A stretch of 64,000 bases of DNA from Pomphorhynchus laevis (Eukaryota > Acanthocephala > Palaeacanthocephala > Echinorhynchida > Pomphorhynchidae): NCBI GenBank assembly GCA_012934845.2, contig WNNJ02003440.1, positions 124,001-188,000 on the forward strand, written 5' to 3'. Under the pieces are notes generated by a model. The model was not told the DNA's origin. It did not search any database and saw only the letters and a list, made by a program, of their open reading frames with translations. Shown here one piece after another: positions 48,396 to 59,250 of this stretch. The translations under genes were made by a program, and so were the position numbers. Positions within the stretch are counted from its first letter, which is position 1. Each line of letters starts with the position of its first letter.

Positions 48396-48842
48396 GTGAA
48401 TGCCTCCAAAACAAAGATGCTATCTCACAAACGGATCGATATGCCTTCATCCCTGGCTGGAGTATCGAATTACACTATCGGGTTGATAACACTTGGAGTG
48501 CCCATTGCCACTGAAATATTCGTTTCTGAGCACACCACCGAAAGATGTAAAGCATGGATATCTGTCGTCGATCGACTAAAGGAGGTGGCTCTAATTGATC
48601 CACACGTTGCATTCACTGGGTTGGTTTATTCAGTGCAGTTCAGATGGACACATTACCTCCGGTTGATTGAGTGCAGACCAGAAAGCTTGTTGGATCTGCA
48701 CAATGCGATCGCTCAGTCACTCGTACCAGTCCTTACTAAATTTCCGCTCGACGCGTATTGGATCACAATTATTTCTTCGCCGCTTAAGCTAGGAGGCCTT
48801 GGTATCTTTGATCCCTGCTTTAACAATGAAGTTGAGTTCTAG
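48396..48842 (+). pseudogene. LINE-A copy 8 RT thumb
   Basis: MNASKTKMLSHKRID, ITLGVPIATEIFVSEHTTER, LIDPHVAFTGLVYSVQFRWT and SPLKLGGLGIFDPCFNNEV. Matches the thumb of copy 1 (VLGAAIGTESF ... LRYGGLGISLPDT). Confidence 0.75.
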
Positions 48843-48854
48843 GGATCTCTAGAA

Positions 48855-49124
48855 ATGTGCAGAGCGTTTGATTACGCTGACAGCGCTAAGCAACTTTATG
48901 AACTGCAAAATTCGATCTCAACAGGTATATCTAATAAAAGAAAAATCATATTTAATGAGAGGCTTGCAGCGGTTACTGAGTCCCTGGAGCCCGGAATTGC
49001 CAATTCCATATCACATGCTGCAACTAACGGAGCATTTACCTGGCTCAGCTCACTGCCACTTAAGACGGAGAGGTTTCTCCTCAGACCTTTGGAATTCATC
49101 GATGCTCTACGCTGCCGATATTGA
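48855..49124 (+). pseudogene. LINE-A copy 8 linker to zinc motif
   Basis: MCRAFDYADSAKQLYELQNS, ISHAATNGAFTWLSSLPLKT and EFIDALRCRY. Beyond, in another frame, CVCGELMGVGHALSCARGGL and PTIRHNAIRDII are readable at 49150-49250. Confidence 0.7.
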
Positions 49125-49430
49125 TGGTCAACCCTGACCGACGAACGACAGTGCGTCTGTGGAGAGTTAATGGGTGTTGGTCATGCACTCTCTTGCGCCA
49201 GAGGAGGCTTACCGACAATCAGACATAACGCAATCAGGGACATAATTGCTTAAGAAAGTAATTGCCCTCCTTGCTCAATCTTACGCAAATCGTAGTGCCT
49301 GTTCCGCCTTCGAGTTCAACGAAAAACGCAAGATTTCAAAATACGGGGAGCGAATCGAACTGGTAGAAAATTATCCCTTTTTTGGATTTTATTGTTGCGA
49401 AAGTTGAATTTATTCAACCTTTTTTGGATT

Positions 49431-49892
49431 TTATTCACATAAATACGATGTTGGAAATTGTAACAAAATAGCAATCGTTTTTTTCGAGATTTCCACATAT
49501 TCGTCGTTTATTGTTAGCCAAAATTCTTCGATAGATTTTTCCTTGAATTCTTTCATTAATCCTTGATCAGAGGATATATCAGCCAGTTCCTCAAGCTCTT
49601 TCAGGGTTAATGACGGATCATTTGAAGATTTAATAAAAGGATTTCTAATCCAATCGTAATGATTAGTGTCAATTGATTGAAAGTAGTGCATCAATCTCTC
49701 TTCTAGAACTTATAAATGTATCCCAATCATAGGGAGAAGTTCACTTTTTCTTGTATTTCTTATAAGGGGAAAGATTTTAAGGCTGTCCTCCATTACATTG
49801 TTCTTCCAAATGTTTAATTTCTTTTTAAATGCTTGCATTTTGTTCGTATATGTAAGAATATTCTCCTCTCTTCCCTGCATACTAGAGTTCAA
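49431..49892 (-). pseudogene. hAT transposase C-terminal pieces
   Basis: Two frames. 49710-49892 holds MNSSMQGREENILTYTNKMQ and AFKKKLNIWKNNV; 49431-49694 holds DWIRNPFIKSS, ELEELADISSDQGLMKEF, SIEEFWLTINDEYVEIS and LLQFPTSYLCE. LNLQMQG...I....K...F..KL..W and FW......Y..I...A...LL.F.T.YLCE are the hAT dimerisation-type ending in ZBED5-like proteins. Confidence 0.78.
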
Positions 49893-49939
49893 ACCGTTGA
49901 GATGTTGAAAAATAGAAGCTAAGTATTCTAATTTTGCTA

Positions 49940-50754
<815 letters not shown>

Positions 50755-50910
50755 TGATCTAACTGGTCATAAACCTTTTCTTTAATCTGAAAGAGAGCTT
50801 GTACCTGCATATTTGTTAAAGTTCACATCACACCTACATTCAACGAGAATATTCTAAAATGTATTGAATTGAGCTGGTAAATCCGCACAGTTAAATGCTG
50901 CTACCAGAAC

Positions 50911-51335
50911 GATTAAGTCAGCTAACTGAGTCTACATATTTTTTATTATTTATAAGTGAAGAAATAACTCTAAATAAACATTAAAAATTAAATAATTTAT
51001 AATAAAAAATATCATTAATTAAATAATAATAATAAATAAATAAAAATAATTTATAATTGTATTATAAGATTTTATATTATTTATACCAGATTAAATTTTT
51101 CCCTAAAAGTCAATTTTAATTAATTGACTGATAAATAACAGACGATTTATCGGAAAGCGAATTAGAAGTAATCAAGAGTGACTGCTATGGTGTAAGGTTT
51201 CAGCCTTAATACCTCAACCTAATTTTTTTATGTATACAAGGAAAGCTAGATATAAATGTCTCTACTTTTTAATAATTTTGATTTTTCAAAATATTTAAGA
51301 TTTGTATATATTTAATTTTGTCCATATATTTTCTT
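50911..51335 (-). mobile_element. PLE terminal repeat with body scrap
   Basis: Begins AAGTCAGCTAACTGAGTCTA, runs through GACTGATAAATAACAGACGA and a degenerate GTAATCAAGAGTGACTGCTA, then joins reversed PLE (TAATTTTGATTTTTCAAAAT, TTTGTCCATATATT) at 51240-51335. The TCATCAGGAGGAAC box is mutated here. Confidence 0.65.
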
Positions 51336-51467
51336 AAAGTCTAATTTTGTTTGATAAATCAAGAATTTTTTATAACTCAATTTTAAGTTTATAGGGAGAA
51401 ACTGCTATGATATTTACTTCCGGTCATTATTCCTCGACTGAACATATTTTTATTCATATTTTGAATA

Positions 51468-51563
51468 AAAATATTTAGTAGCAGTCAGGTAAAGTTTTAC
51501 CTGATCGATCTTAAATATTTAAAATAGAGATCAGGATATGTATTTCTTAACTAAAATTGTATT
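51468..51563. repeat. 96-bp dispersed repeat, copy 1
   Basis: AAAATATTTAGTAGCAGTCA, GGTAAAGTTTTACCTGATCG, then ATATTTAAAATAGAGATCAG and GATATGTATTTCTTAAC. Only one base differs from 54431-54526. It includes the near-palindrome TCAGGTAAAGTTTTACCTGA. Confidence 0.95.
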
Positions 51564-52960
51564 AAGTGGACAATTTATTAAAATGAGTGAACAATCAATC
51601 GATTTCTAACAATTAGTGTTTTTGTAAAGACTCATTGCTTACACTAGTCTTATTTATTCATTGATATATTTCAAATTATCCTCTTCTCGTTCTTTCAATC
51701 CTATCAGCAAAAAGTGAATTGATTCTTTTTCAATTTTAAACGGATATTGCAGTGTACTGTATTCTAAGATACAGTACACATTGAATTTATAATTCAAATT
51801 TAAAACAAAAATCGACATTTATGAATTGATTAATAAATAATATTATTTTTAATATTATTTTGTTTATATATTGTAAATTTAATATTTTAATAATGTATAG
51901 TTGATTTATACTTCATTATGAAAAATAAAATAATATTAATCAAGCATAAAAATGTGTACTGCATTTTAATTCAAATGAATACAGCAGTGTACTTCTGATA
52001 TTGGTTGATGATTATTCTCACCAAAAATATTCATTTGTTTTTAACGTTTATCCGCAAAATAAAACAACTGAAAGATTCGAGTGCATAACAAATAATAACG
52101 TATTTGCTCAGAATAAATATCTATGGTAATACGTATTTCAAAAGGTGTTTAAACATCGAGAGGAGTAATAAAATAAGAAATTATCGTTTACAAATTTTTG
52201 ACTAATACAATAGTCCTTCTCGAGTGCTATGGTCTTAAATGCATAACACTTGACAAAATATAAGAAAATCGAACGCATCATTGGACATTAATACGTATGA
52301 TGTTGTTTGAAAACAACATCGTTCTTTCGGAGAAAGTTTACCATTTAAGTAACCTGATCAGTAAATTTTTACAATATTGACAGTGTTACACGATTTTTAC
52401 ATCAATAAGAGAGAGCCAGTGAAATATTTAATCTCACAAGTAAACAGTAAGTCGTGACTGTTTTTATGCCTAAAAAACTTGAGATACTTTAATGCTGAAT
52501 TTTATCTTTGAGTTTGCTTTGTGTATGCGGGGATATGTATTGGATACATATCTGGGGACATAAATGCAACCCTTATATATATGGGGACATATATGATGAT
52601 ACATTTATAGCGATAACAATTGAGTGATTAAAATTAGATATTTAAATGCTTACAGATCTTAATTATTTGAAATTTTGATACATAATGGAAAGTCACATTA
52701 ATAAATGTATTAAATTATTGATTTAATTATTGAATTAAATTAAATTGATAAAAATTATTATTAAATTATTGTTATTGATTAAAATTATTGTCTTTAATTA
52801 TTACTAACTTGATTTAAATTATTGTATTGAAATTTTGATTTATTTTACATTATTGATTTAGGTATATGAATGCTTACAGATACTAATTATTTAAAATTTC
52901 AATAAATAAGTGCAAGTCCGATCAATGATTACATTAAAAAAATTGATTTGACAGAAGAGA
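51564..52960. other. AT-rich stretch, no gene seen
   Basis: About 1.4 kb. A scrap of PLE terminal repeat (TTTATGAATTGATTAATAAA, 51818-51838) and the doubled TTAAATGCTTACAGAT... TTATTTGAAATTTTGATA block (52643 and 52865) are the only structures I can point to. Confidence 0.5.
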
Positions 52961-52961
52961 G

Positions 52962-53507
52962 TTAAATAAATATTTTACAAGAATAGTCAAATATGTTTAC
53001 CCCAAGATCTCGAAATCTTTTTCCATTTATATTATTTTTTGGATTTATTAGTAATTTGCATTTTGATTCATTTACGAAAACCTTATATGCTGGACCGAGT
53101 TTATTTATGTGATTGAAAAACAATGGCAATTCTCTTTCGGTGCCAACACACGATACATCATCCGCATACCATTTTTGCGTTATTGTTGGACATAAGGAAT
53201 TCAATTTTGTTATCAGCGGTATCGTGGCTGCCGCAAAAGCGATCATAGCAAACGGATCACCTTGTGTGAATCCTTCTTTCGACTCTATTATTTCATTATC
53301 TATAATAAATATTGGATTGTTGTTGTAAGTATTTTTTAATATTGTTTTGAGAGGAGGACATATCCTGGAGATGTTTTCTTTAGATACTTTTCGATTTATG
53401 CAGTTGAATGCATATTTGGCATCTATGAGTAAGAGACAAGCTTTCGATTCTTCTTTCAACATTAACCGTTGACTTCTTACGACGTATTCAATCAAAAATG
53501 CATTCAT
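52962..53507 (-). pseudogene. LINE-A copy 9, isolated RT palm
   Basis: 181 residues: CLLLIDAKYAFNCINRKVSK (motif A), SKEGFTQGDPFAMIAFAAAT (motif B), TITQKWYADDVSCVGTEREL (motif C) and GPAYKVFVNESKCKLL (motif D). The frame is clean and catalytic residues are intact, but nothing of the N- or C-terminal parts flanks it, so it is truncated on both sides. It is the most diverged LINE-A copy (VSCVG, KVFVN). Confidence 0.8.
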
Positions 53508-53676
53508 TAATTTTTACTATGTTTTAATGATAATAATAATTCTCTGTGAAATAATAATTAAATAATTTCTTCGTGAAAGTTTCTTGATGTGAAAGCTTAT
53601 AAAATAACTTGAGCATGTAAATTAACTCTCAAATTAATTATAAACATCTGACTACTTCGGTTTTAGAAATTTATAA

Positions 53677-53939
53677 TTATTTTATATCATTTATAACTGT
53701 GTAATTTTAAATATAACTTCTGAATCTATTTGATTTAACTAGCAAATTACAATTGCTGAAGATGATGCTAGCTAGGCATCGAAATATTTAATTCAGTAAA
53801 TTTTGCGTTGGTTTTTGCCATCTTTCTTCTAATTTAAATGCTATTACACCGTCGCAATCCTCATTCAAATTCAATTTATTTTATATCATTTATAACTGTG
53901 TAATTTTAAATATAACTTCTGAATCTATTTGATTTAACT
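53677..53939. repeat. 64-bp exact direct repeat, 199 bp apart
   Basis: 53677-53740 and 53876-53939 are identical (TTATTTTATATCATTTATAA ... ATCTATTTGATTTAACT). The 135 bp between them hold GAAGATGATGCTAGCTAGGC, similar to GATGATGCTAGCTGG at 25280. Either a recent tandem duplication or an insertion with a very long flanking repeat. Confidence 0.95.
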
Positions 53940-54430
53940 TACATTCTGGTGGGATCGATAACTTAAATTCTTAAAGACGTGAGGATAAACATTCCTTTTT
54001 TATGTATAAAAAATATGCTGTTAGAATATACTCATGTTACTAAATTATGTTCATACCAATGATATGAACCTAATTTTTGATAGAAGCACTTATGAATGAT
54101 TATAATTAATCATCAATAATAATTTCTTGTGACATGTATTCACAAAATAAATGTAATTTCTGTTAAGATTTAAGTGTAGTCAAAGTATGTATTGCTAATT
54201 TAACAATTTAAAAAGATGCCCTTGTAAATACACAGCCTGTTAGAATATGCCCATATTACTAAATGTTTGTTAACAAGCATTCCTTTTATTATTCTTTGAC
54301 CATAATAAGGTTAAAGCATGTGTTGAACAAAAACAAATTTTAGCTCTTCACATCCGAGTGACGAGCGGAAATAGAAAAAATCAAATCAACCTTAAAACAA
54401 ATTCACACCTTAGTTAAGAATTAAAATTGT
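53940..54430. other. AT-rich stretch with weak duplication
   Basis: CTGTTAGAATAT.C.CAT.T and TACTAAAT occur near 54020 and 54236, suggesting an old ~220-bp duplication. No gene. The GC-richer CACATCCGAGTGACGAGCGG at 54340 is unassigned. Confidence 0.5.
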
Positions 54431-54526
54431 AAAATATTTAGTAGCAGTCAGGTAAAGTTTTACCTGATCGATCTTGAATATTTAAAATAGAGATCAGGAT
54501 ATGTATTTCTTAACTAAAATTGTATT
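54431..54526. repeat. 96-bp dispersed repeat, copy 2
   Basis: Differs from 51468-51563 at one position (TTGAATATT versus TTAAATATT). Flanked by unrelated DNA, so it is a mobile or duplicated unit. The partial third copy is at 34155-34195. Confidence 0.95.
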
Positions 54527-54894
54527 TGTACTCGTAAGGTCATCATCATTACAAATTCGTAGCACCTTAACTTTTAGCGTGTTTCATCAAATCCCCACCA
54601 AGGTGTATTGAGTCGGGTAGAGACAGAAATTAAAATGTGCGTTTACAAACACTTATTTTTTCTCGTTTTCAGTTTTATCTATTAAAATTACTTGTAAAAA
54701 TAGAAAAATATTATTAAAACATTATACCTTAAAAATTATAATTTAATTTAAATTATAATTTTTATTTGCAATACATTTTACTGTATATTGCTGATTTGGT
54801 TTATAATCAGATTCACTGCTTACTTTATTCAAATTGCTCAATTAAAACAAGTCGCTTGTGCTAGAAATAAATTATTGTGTTTTAGGCCAACCGA

Positions 54895-54990
54895 ATGTCA
54901 CCGCATCTAAAAATGTTTCCTTTATACTTGGTCGGATTTATTACAGCATTAATGGTCAAATGTGATGATAAGTATGAACCTATGTTTTGA
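54895..54990 (+). CDS. Short ORF with signal-peptide look, copy 1
   Basis: ATG at 54895 (in-frame ATG also at 54913): MSPHLKMFPLYLVGFITALM, VKCDDKYEPMF. A hydrophobic core LYLVGFITALMV is followed by KCDDK, as in a secretory signal peptide with a cleavage region. AAGTATGA directly after CDDK could be a splice donor, so this may be the first coding exon of a small secreted protein. ~240 bp downstream a second open block reads IFEFAVSSSKNIGVGNVILF and NILDFSSPEE. The family is not recognised. Confidence 0.4.
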   Translation: MSPHLKMFPLYLVGFITALMVKCDDKYEPMF

Positions 54991-55458
54991 TTCTTAACAT
55001 CAAATAGAATGATAATAGAATTATTTTATAAAATATATTGTTATGGAATTTATTGTAAAGTTCATTAAAGTACTGCTATTTTACACATTTAATCTGTAAT
55101 CTTTATTTTATAGAGTTACACGTACTGATTTAATGTTTTGTTATATAAATTTCCTCAAATTTTGATAGCCACAACTAAAATAGAAAACACAAAGAAAGAT
55201 TTTTTTATTTTCGAATTTGCTGTATCCTCTTCAAAAAATATTGGTGTTGGAAACGTGATCCTCTTTAATATATTAGATTTTTCTTCGCCAGAAGAATAAT
55301 AATGATTTTTCTTAAAATATTTACTATCGAAGAATAAAAAATAACAAGCGCAAGGTTCCAGTTTTCCTTACTTTCTTAAATTGTTCACTGCTTACTTTAT
55401 TAAAATTGCTCAATTAAAACAAGTCGCTTGTGCTATAAATAAATTTCCGCATCTAAAA

Positions 55459-55542
55459 ATGTTTCCTTTATATTTGGTCGGATTTATTATAGCATTAATG
55501 GTCAAATGTGATGATAAGTACGAACTCTATTTTGATTCTTAA
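55459..55542 (+). CDS. Short ORF with signal-peptide look, copy 2
   Basis: MFPLYLVGFIIALMVKCDDK, YELYFDS. It differs from copy 1 by one residue (T to I) through CDDK and keeps the AAGTACGA potential donor. The upstream ATG of copy 1 is deleted here. The downstream open block differs by one extra base from copy 1, so at least one of the two copies is not a gene. Confidence 0.35.
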   Translation: MFPLYLVGFIIALMVKCDDKYELYFDS

Positions 55543-56214
55543 CATGTAAATTTTTTAATTTTATTTTTTAATATAAAAAGGAAATTGTATCATAATAGAA
55601 TTATTTTATAAAATATATTGCAATTGAATTTTTTGTAAAGTTCAGTAAAGTACTGCTATTTCACACAATTATATACAAAATCATTATTAATATGTTTAAT
55701 TACTGTAATCTGTAATTTAAAAAAGTTACACATATAGATTTAATCAAAAATTTCAAATAAATAAAATATTAATAACGATTGAGAGCATCAAAGAAGGATA
55801 TTTTTTAATATTCGAATATGACGTATTCCTCTTCGAAAAATATTGGTGTCGGAAACGTGATTATCACTAATATGTTAGATCTTGCTTCACCGGAAGAACT
55901 ATAATAATCTTTGATTTCATATCTTTACTTTTAAAGAACAAAACATAAGAACTGCAAGGTTTTATTATCTTTTTTCCTTTAACTAACCTGTTTTTTGCTT
56001 TGATGTGAAAACCACCTTACATTTATTGAAATTAATTTAATGGTCCAAGGAAATTGTTCGATTGAACAATGCTAACGAGAGGTCTCCTTGTTTCTAACAC
56101 GTTAAACTTTTTAATCTTAACAGAGAATACATAAAAGATGTTGTATACATTCTTTTTTAATAACCTAAGTGCGAGTTGGTATGAAATATATAAATATATA
56201 AATCAAACAGTATT

Positions 56215-56567
56215 ATTAAAAATTTAAATTCTTTAATGAAAAATTTTATGGATGAATAATAAATAAAATATTATTTATTAAAATACGATACTAGATAATT
56301 AAATTTCATCAGAAGAAATACGTTATTACATGTATTTAGCTCTACTGCTATGTCGCGTCAAGGAATAGCGTTCGAAACCTAATTACATATTAGTTCCTTC
56401 TAATGACCTATAATCCTTATTCGACTACATCATATATTATTTATTAGGTGATTCATAAAATTTGATTTTTATTTTAAATTTTAATTTTTTATTTTAACTT
56501 GATATATATAAAATCTTATATAACAATTATTTAATATTAAAAATTACTTCTTGTTTAATTTTATAAG
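56215..56567 (+). mobile_element. PLE 3' end and terminal repeat, plus strand
   Basis: AATGAAAAATTTTATGGATG (end of the PLE ORF), then the terminal repeat with GAAATACGTTATTACATGTA, CTACTGCTATG, CGTTCGAAACCTAATTACAT and TCTAATGACCTATAATCCTT. A diverged copy (CTAATGA where others have CTGATGA). It is interrupted at 56568 by a separate insert. Confidence 0.7.
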
Positions 56568-56809
56568 CACAAAATATTAATTGTAGACCTTAGTGGCCGA
56601 CGACCGGCGACCTTGGTAGCGACGTACCGAATGCTCAAAGTATATCGTTAACCAACAACACAAATGAGTATTGAGTATGGTCAATACAATCGTACTTGTG
56701 CGTTTTCTATTTATCGGCATCTGTCGATACATATCCTGCGCCATCGGTGGAACGAGTACCATTGCTCTTTGCCAGCGTATTAATATTTTGTAAACACAAA
56801 ATATTAATT
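56568..56809. mobile_element. ~212-bp GC-richer insert with 15-bp flanking repeats
   Basis: CACAAAATATTAATT stands at 56568-56582 and 56795-56809. The insert starts GTAGACCTTAGTGGCCGACG and ends CAGCGTATTAATATTTTGTA, the last 13 bases being an inverted copy of the flanking repeat. GC is clearly higher than its surroundings. An open minus frame (56577-56762) has no recognisable motif. Probably a SINE or MITE-like insertion with its target-site duplication. Confidence 0.55.
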
Positions 56810-57169
56810 GAGCCCAGTTTATTTAATTTAATTAAAATTTTTTTTCACTTTATTTGTGAAAAGGTTTCTTTAATTTTAAATTAAAATTATTCTTTTTGCT
56901 TATAAAAGAGGTACATCCACTAATTAAAGGTGAAACCAACCCAGTGCCGAGTTCAGATTACAATGAGTCCAGTTAAATCACAATTTTATTTCACCCTGAT
57001 TTTACTTTTTCTATTTTCTCTTTATTTGTGGAAAGATTTCTTAAATTTTAAATAAAATTTATTATTTTTTACTTATCAATTGATTTTGCAATAAAAAATT
57101 GTTTATCATCTGTTTATGCTCATTTTATTCATTAACTTTTCTTTTGATTTATGGCTTTTGACTTTAACC

Positions 57170-57347
57170 CTTTAATAAATAATTATTAGAGCTTGATCAC
57201 AGGAAAACTATTCAGAAAAATCATCTTCAGAGAATTCACTGAATATTCTAACAGTAGTTAGCGAAATATCAAAAATAATTTCGTCTTTCCTTTGATCCAG
57301 TTCCAATAATTATTTATCAATAATGGATCACTATCAACTATTTAAAC
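57170..57347. mobile_element. MITE X, compact copy
   Basis: Left arm TAATAAATAATTATTAGAGC, TTGATCACAGGAAAAC; right arm TTTCCTTTGATCCAGTTCCA, ATAATTATTTATCAATAATG, GATCACTATCAACTATTTAA. The centre has ATCATCTTCAGAGAATTCAC. It matches the ends of 34625-39320 and the copy at 59915. The left terminal ~15 bp are lost. Confidence 0.75.
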
Positions 57348-57354
57348 TCTTTAT

Positions 57355-57700
57355 TCTTTCTTTTATTTTGTTGTATATTGTGTATATATTTCGTTTGTTA
57401 CTTTTACTTAACTGACGTGGTGTACGCTAATGTACATTTCTCTCTTGGTACATACGACACGAATAATTGCGTCGCCGATGTAATGGTAGATGCGTGTGCA
57501 ATGTAAACTCTACGTATGCGGTTCAAATCTCGAGCATGCACTTTCTATTGGAATCTCTGTAAGCACACGTTTCTTTTCTTTTTGTGGTACATTGTGTATA
57601 TATTTCGTTTGTTACTTTTACTCTACAGACTTGGTGTACCTTAATATATAGTTCTAGTTACGTATATACGACATGAGAAATTGCGTCGCCTCACAATAAA
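57355..57700. repeat. Tandem pair of a ~215-bp unit
   Basis: CATTGTGTATATATTTCGTT, TGTTACTTTTACT, TGGTGTAC..TAAT.TA and TACGACA..A..ATTGCGTC occur at 57375-57475 and again at 57590-57690. The first unit contains the tRNA-like segment, which is missing from the second. Confidence 0.8.
57470..57550 (+). ncRNA. tRNA-like segment (SINE head candidate), copy 1
   Basis: TAATGGTAGATGCGTG resembles a pol III A box and GGTTCAAATCTCGAG a B box, about 35 bp apart, as in tRNAs and tRNA-derived SINEs. The T stem does not pair, so it is not a working tRNA. Followed by CATGCACTTTCTATTGGAAT. Confidence 0.4.
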
Positions 57701-57989
57701 GTTACAGCGAACATTGGAAGCTTCAGTATATAAAGCCGCTATCACAAATTTCGTGTTTACCCTGACGGCGGTAACTGATAGTTACTGAAAATTTACTAGG
57801 TGAAACATTTTATTGTAATCCTGATGATGATAACAGGAGCTATCGAAATATGGAATTTTTATCAAATAAAGGATATTTTCTGCTTCTTCGTTCCTATAAT
57901 AACTATAGAAAATTTACTGTTAAAACGTTAATGTCTGGGACACTTTTATTAAAATATTGATTGAATTATTATATTATTAGTGTTGTGTG

Positions 57990-58075
57990 ACTTAATGGTA
58001 GAAGTTTGTACACTGCAAAATATATGTACGATTCAAACCTTGAGCATGCACTCTATATTGACATCTTCGTAGGCA
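57990..58075 (+). ncRNA. tRNA-like segment, copy 2
   Basis: TTAATGGTAGAAGTTTGTAC, then ATTCAAACCTTGAGCATGCA and CTCTATATTGACATCTTCGT. About 75% like copy 1, with both box-like stretches in place (the B box starts GATTCAAACC). A more diverged copy of the same repeat. Confidence 0.4.
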
Positions 58076-58230
58076 CATTAAAAACGACATTAAATAAAGA
58101 ATTTTTGTCTAAAATCATTATAATTTAAAAAACGATGGTATTACTTTTATACTAATTTATCGACATATTAATATTTGCTTGAGAGTTTTATTTTTCGTAG
58201 ATAGGCGTTAATTATTTTATATAGTTGATA

Positions 58231-59175
58231 ATCAAATCAGCTAACTGAGTCTACGTATTTAATATAATTATAAAATAAACAAAACATAATAATGTGAAAT
58301 CAAAATTTTATAATTAAATAATAAAATAAATAATTGTTATAAGATTTTTTATAATTTAAATCAAGTTAAAAAAATAAAAAATAAAAAATAAAAAATTAAA
58401 ATTTAAATTGAAAGCATTTTTATACATTGACTAATAAATAACAGACGTTGTATTAGAATAAGTATTAGAGTTTATAAGGATGAACTGATATGCAATCAGG
58501 TTTCGGCCCCTAATTTTTCTAGAGTATTTCTAGGGCGTATTTCCTCTGATTAAGCTTGATTATCTAGAGTATTATTCTAGCACATAGTTAGAATAATAGA
58601 TATTCTATTAGTATATTTCTAACACATAGATACTACTGACGTATTTCCTCTGATTAAATTTGATTACATAGTATCTTATTCTAACACAAAGTATATTATT
58701 TATTATCGTTCCAAAAAAATTTTCCACTAATAATTTTAAATTTATTTTTAATATTATTGTGTTGATTTATATATTTTACTATTTTCTGCTTGATGTTATT
58801 TTTATAGTAACCTAGTTTAAAATATGTATCTACTAAATTATTTAAATGATTCTGAAGAAAACTATATCGCTACAAATTGTTGCAATTCTTAAAATTTCAT
58901 TATTTAATGTATTATATTTTATATTATATGGTATGCATGAATGCTCATGCAAAATATGTTTCTTGTAAATTTAAATATGTCATCTTTACGATATAAATTA
59001 ATAGTAGTTTTAGTTAATGTTAATTTAATGTTCATATCTAGATATACACCTTCTTTATCATTAATATTGGTTTATATCATCAATATATCGAAACATATAT
59101 TTCATATCTTTATATAATTTAGATTTATTTTTTAAGCAGTTATGAACAAATTCATATTCGATAAAGCTTATGTTT
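58231..59175 (-). mobile_element. PLE terminal repeat and 3' part
   Basis: Terminal repeat from ATCAAATCAGCTAACTGAGT (58231) to about 58690, including a doubled TAGAGTATT.TAG/CTCTGATTAA section. Then reversed PLE coding sequence from TTTTAAATTTATTTTTAATA to TTCATATTCGATAAAGCTT at 59170. Frames are broken; GTATGCATGAATGCTCATGC is conserved. Confidence 0.78.
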
Positions 59176-59250
59176 AGTTCTTTTACTTAATGCACAGTAA
59201 TCTGATCAATTAATTATTACTGATATTTAGTAATGATTTGATTCGAGCAA

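Larger units (their letters stand above)
46870..49400 (+). mobile_element. LINE-A copy 8, nearly full coding length
   Basis: It begins inside the Cys-rich domain (KGCRCAK), with no 5' UTR, and runs to the C-terminal EKRKISKYGERIELVE-like text near 49370. Order: Cys-rich remnant, linker, pre-RT, RT, thumb, zinc/RHN segment. The LDI...DVF core is largely deleted near 49250-49310. At least five frames are used. Confidence 0.8.
54826..55990. repeat. Tandem duplication, ~546-bp unit
   Basis: 54826-55380 and 55386-55990 share TTCACTGCTTACTTTATT, CAATTAAAACAAGTCGCTTG, CATCTAAAAATGTTTCC, AGTACTGCTATTT.ACACA, AAAAAATATTGGTGT.GGAA and CACCGGAAGAA-like ends. Identity is highest over the short ORF (54913/55459) and over the later block near 55220/55820. 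The rest is diverged with indels. Confidence 0.9.

Noticed and set aside
56577-56884. Small ORFs over the GC-rich insert (56577-56762 minus, 56696-56884 plus)
   Set aside because: They overlap each other, cross the insert border and lack recognisable motifs.
57482-57545. Functional tRNA gene
   Set aside because: Box-like sequences are present, but acceptor and T stems do not pair.
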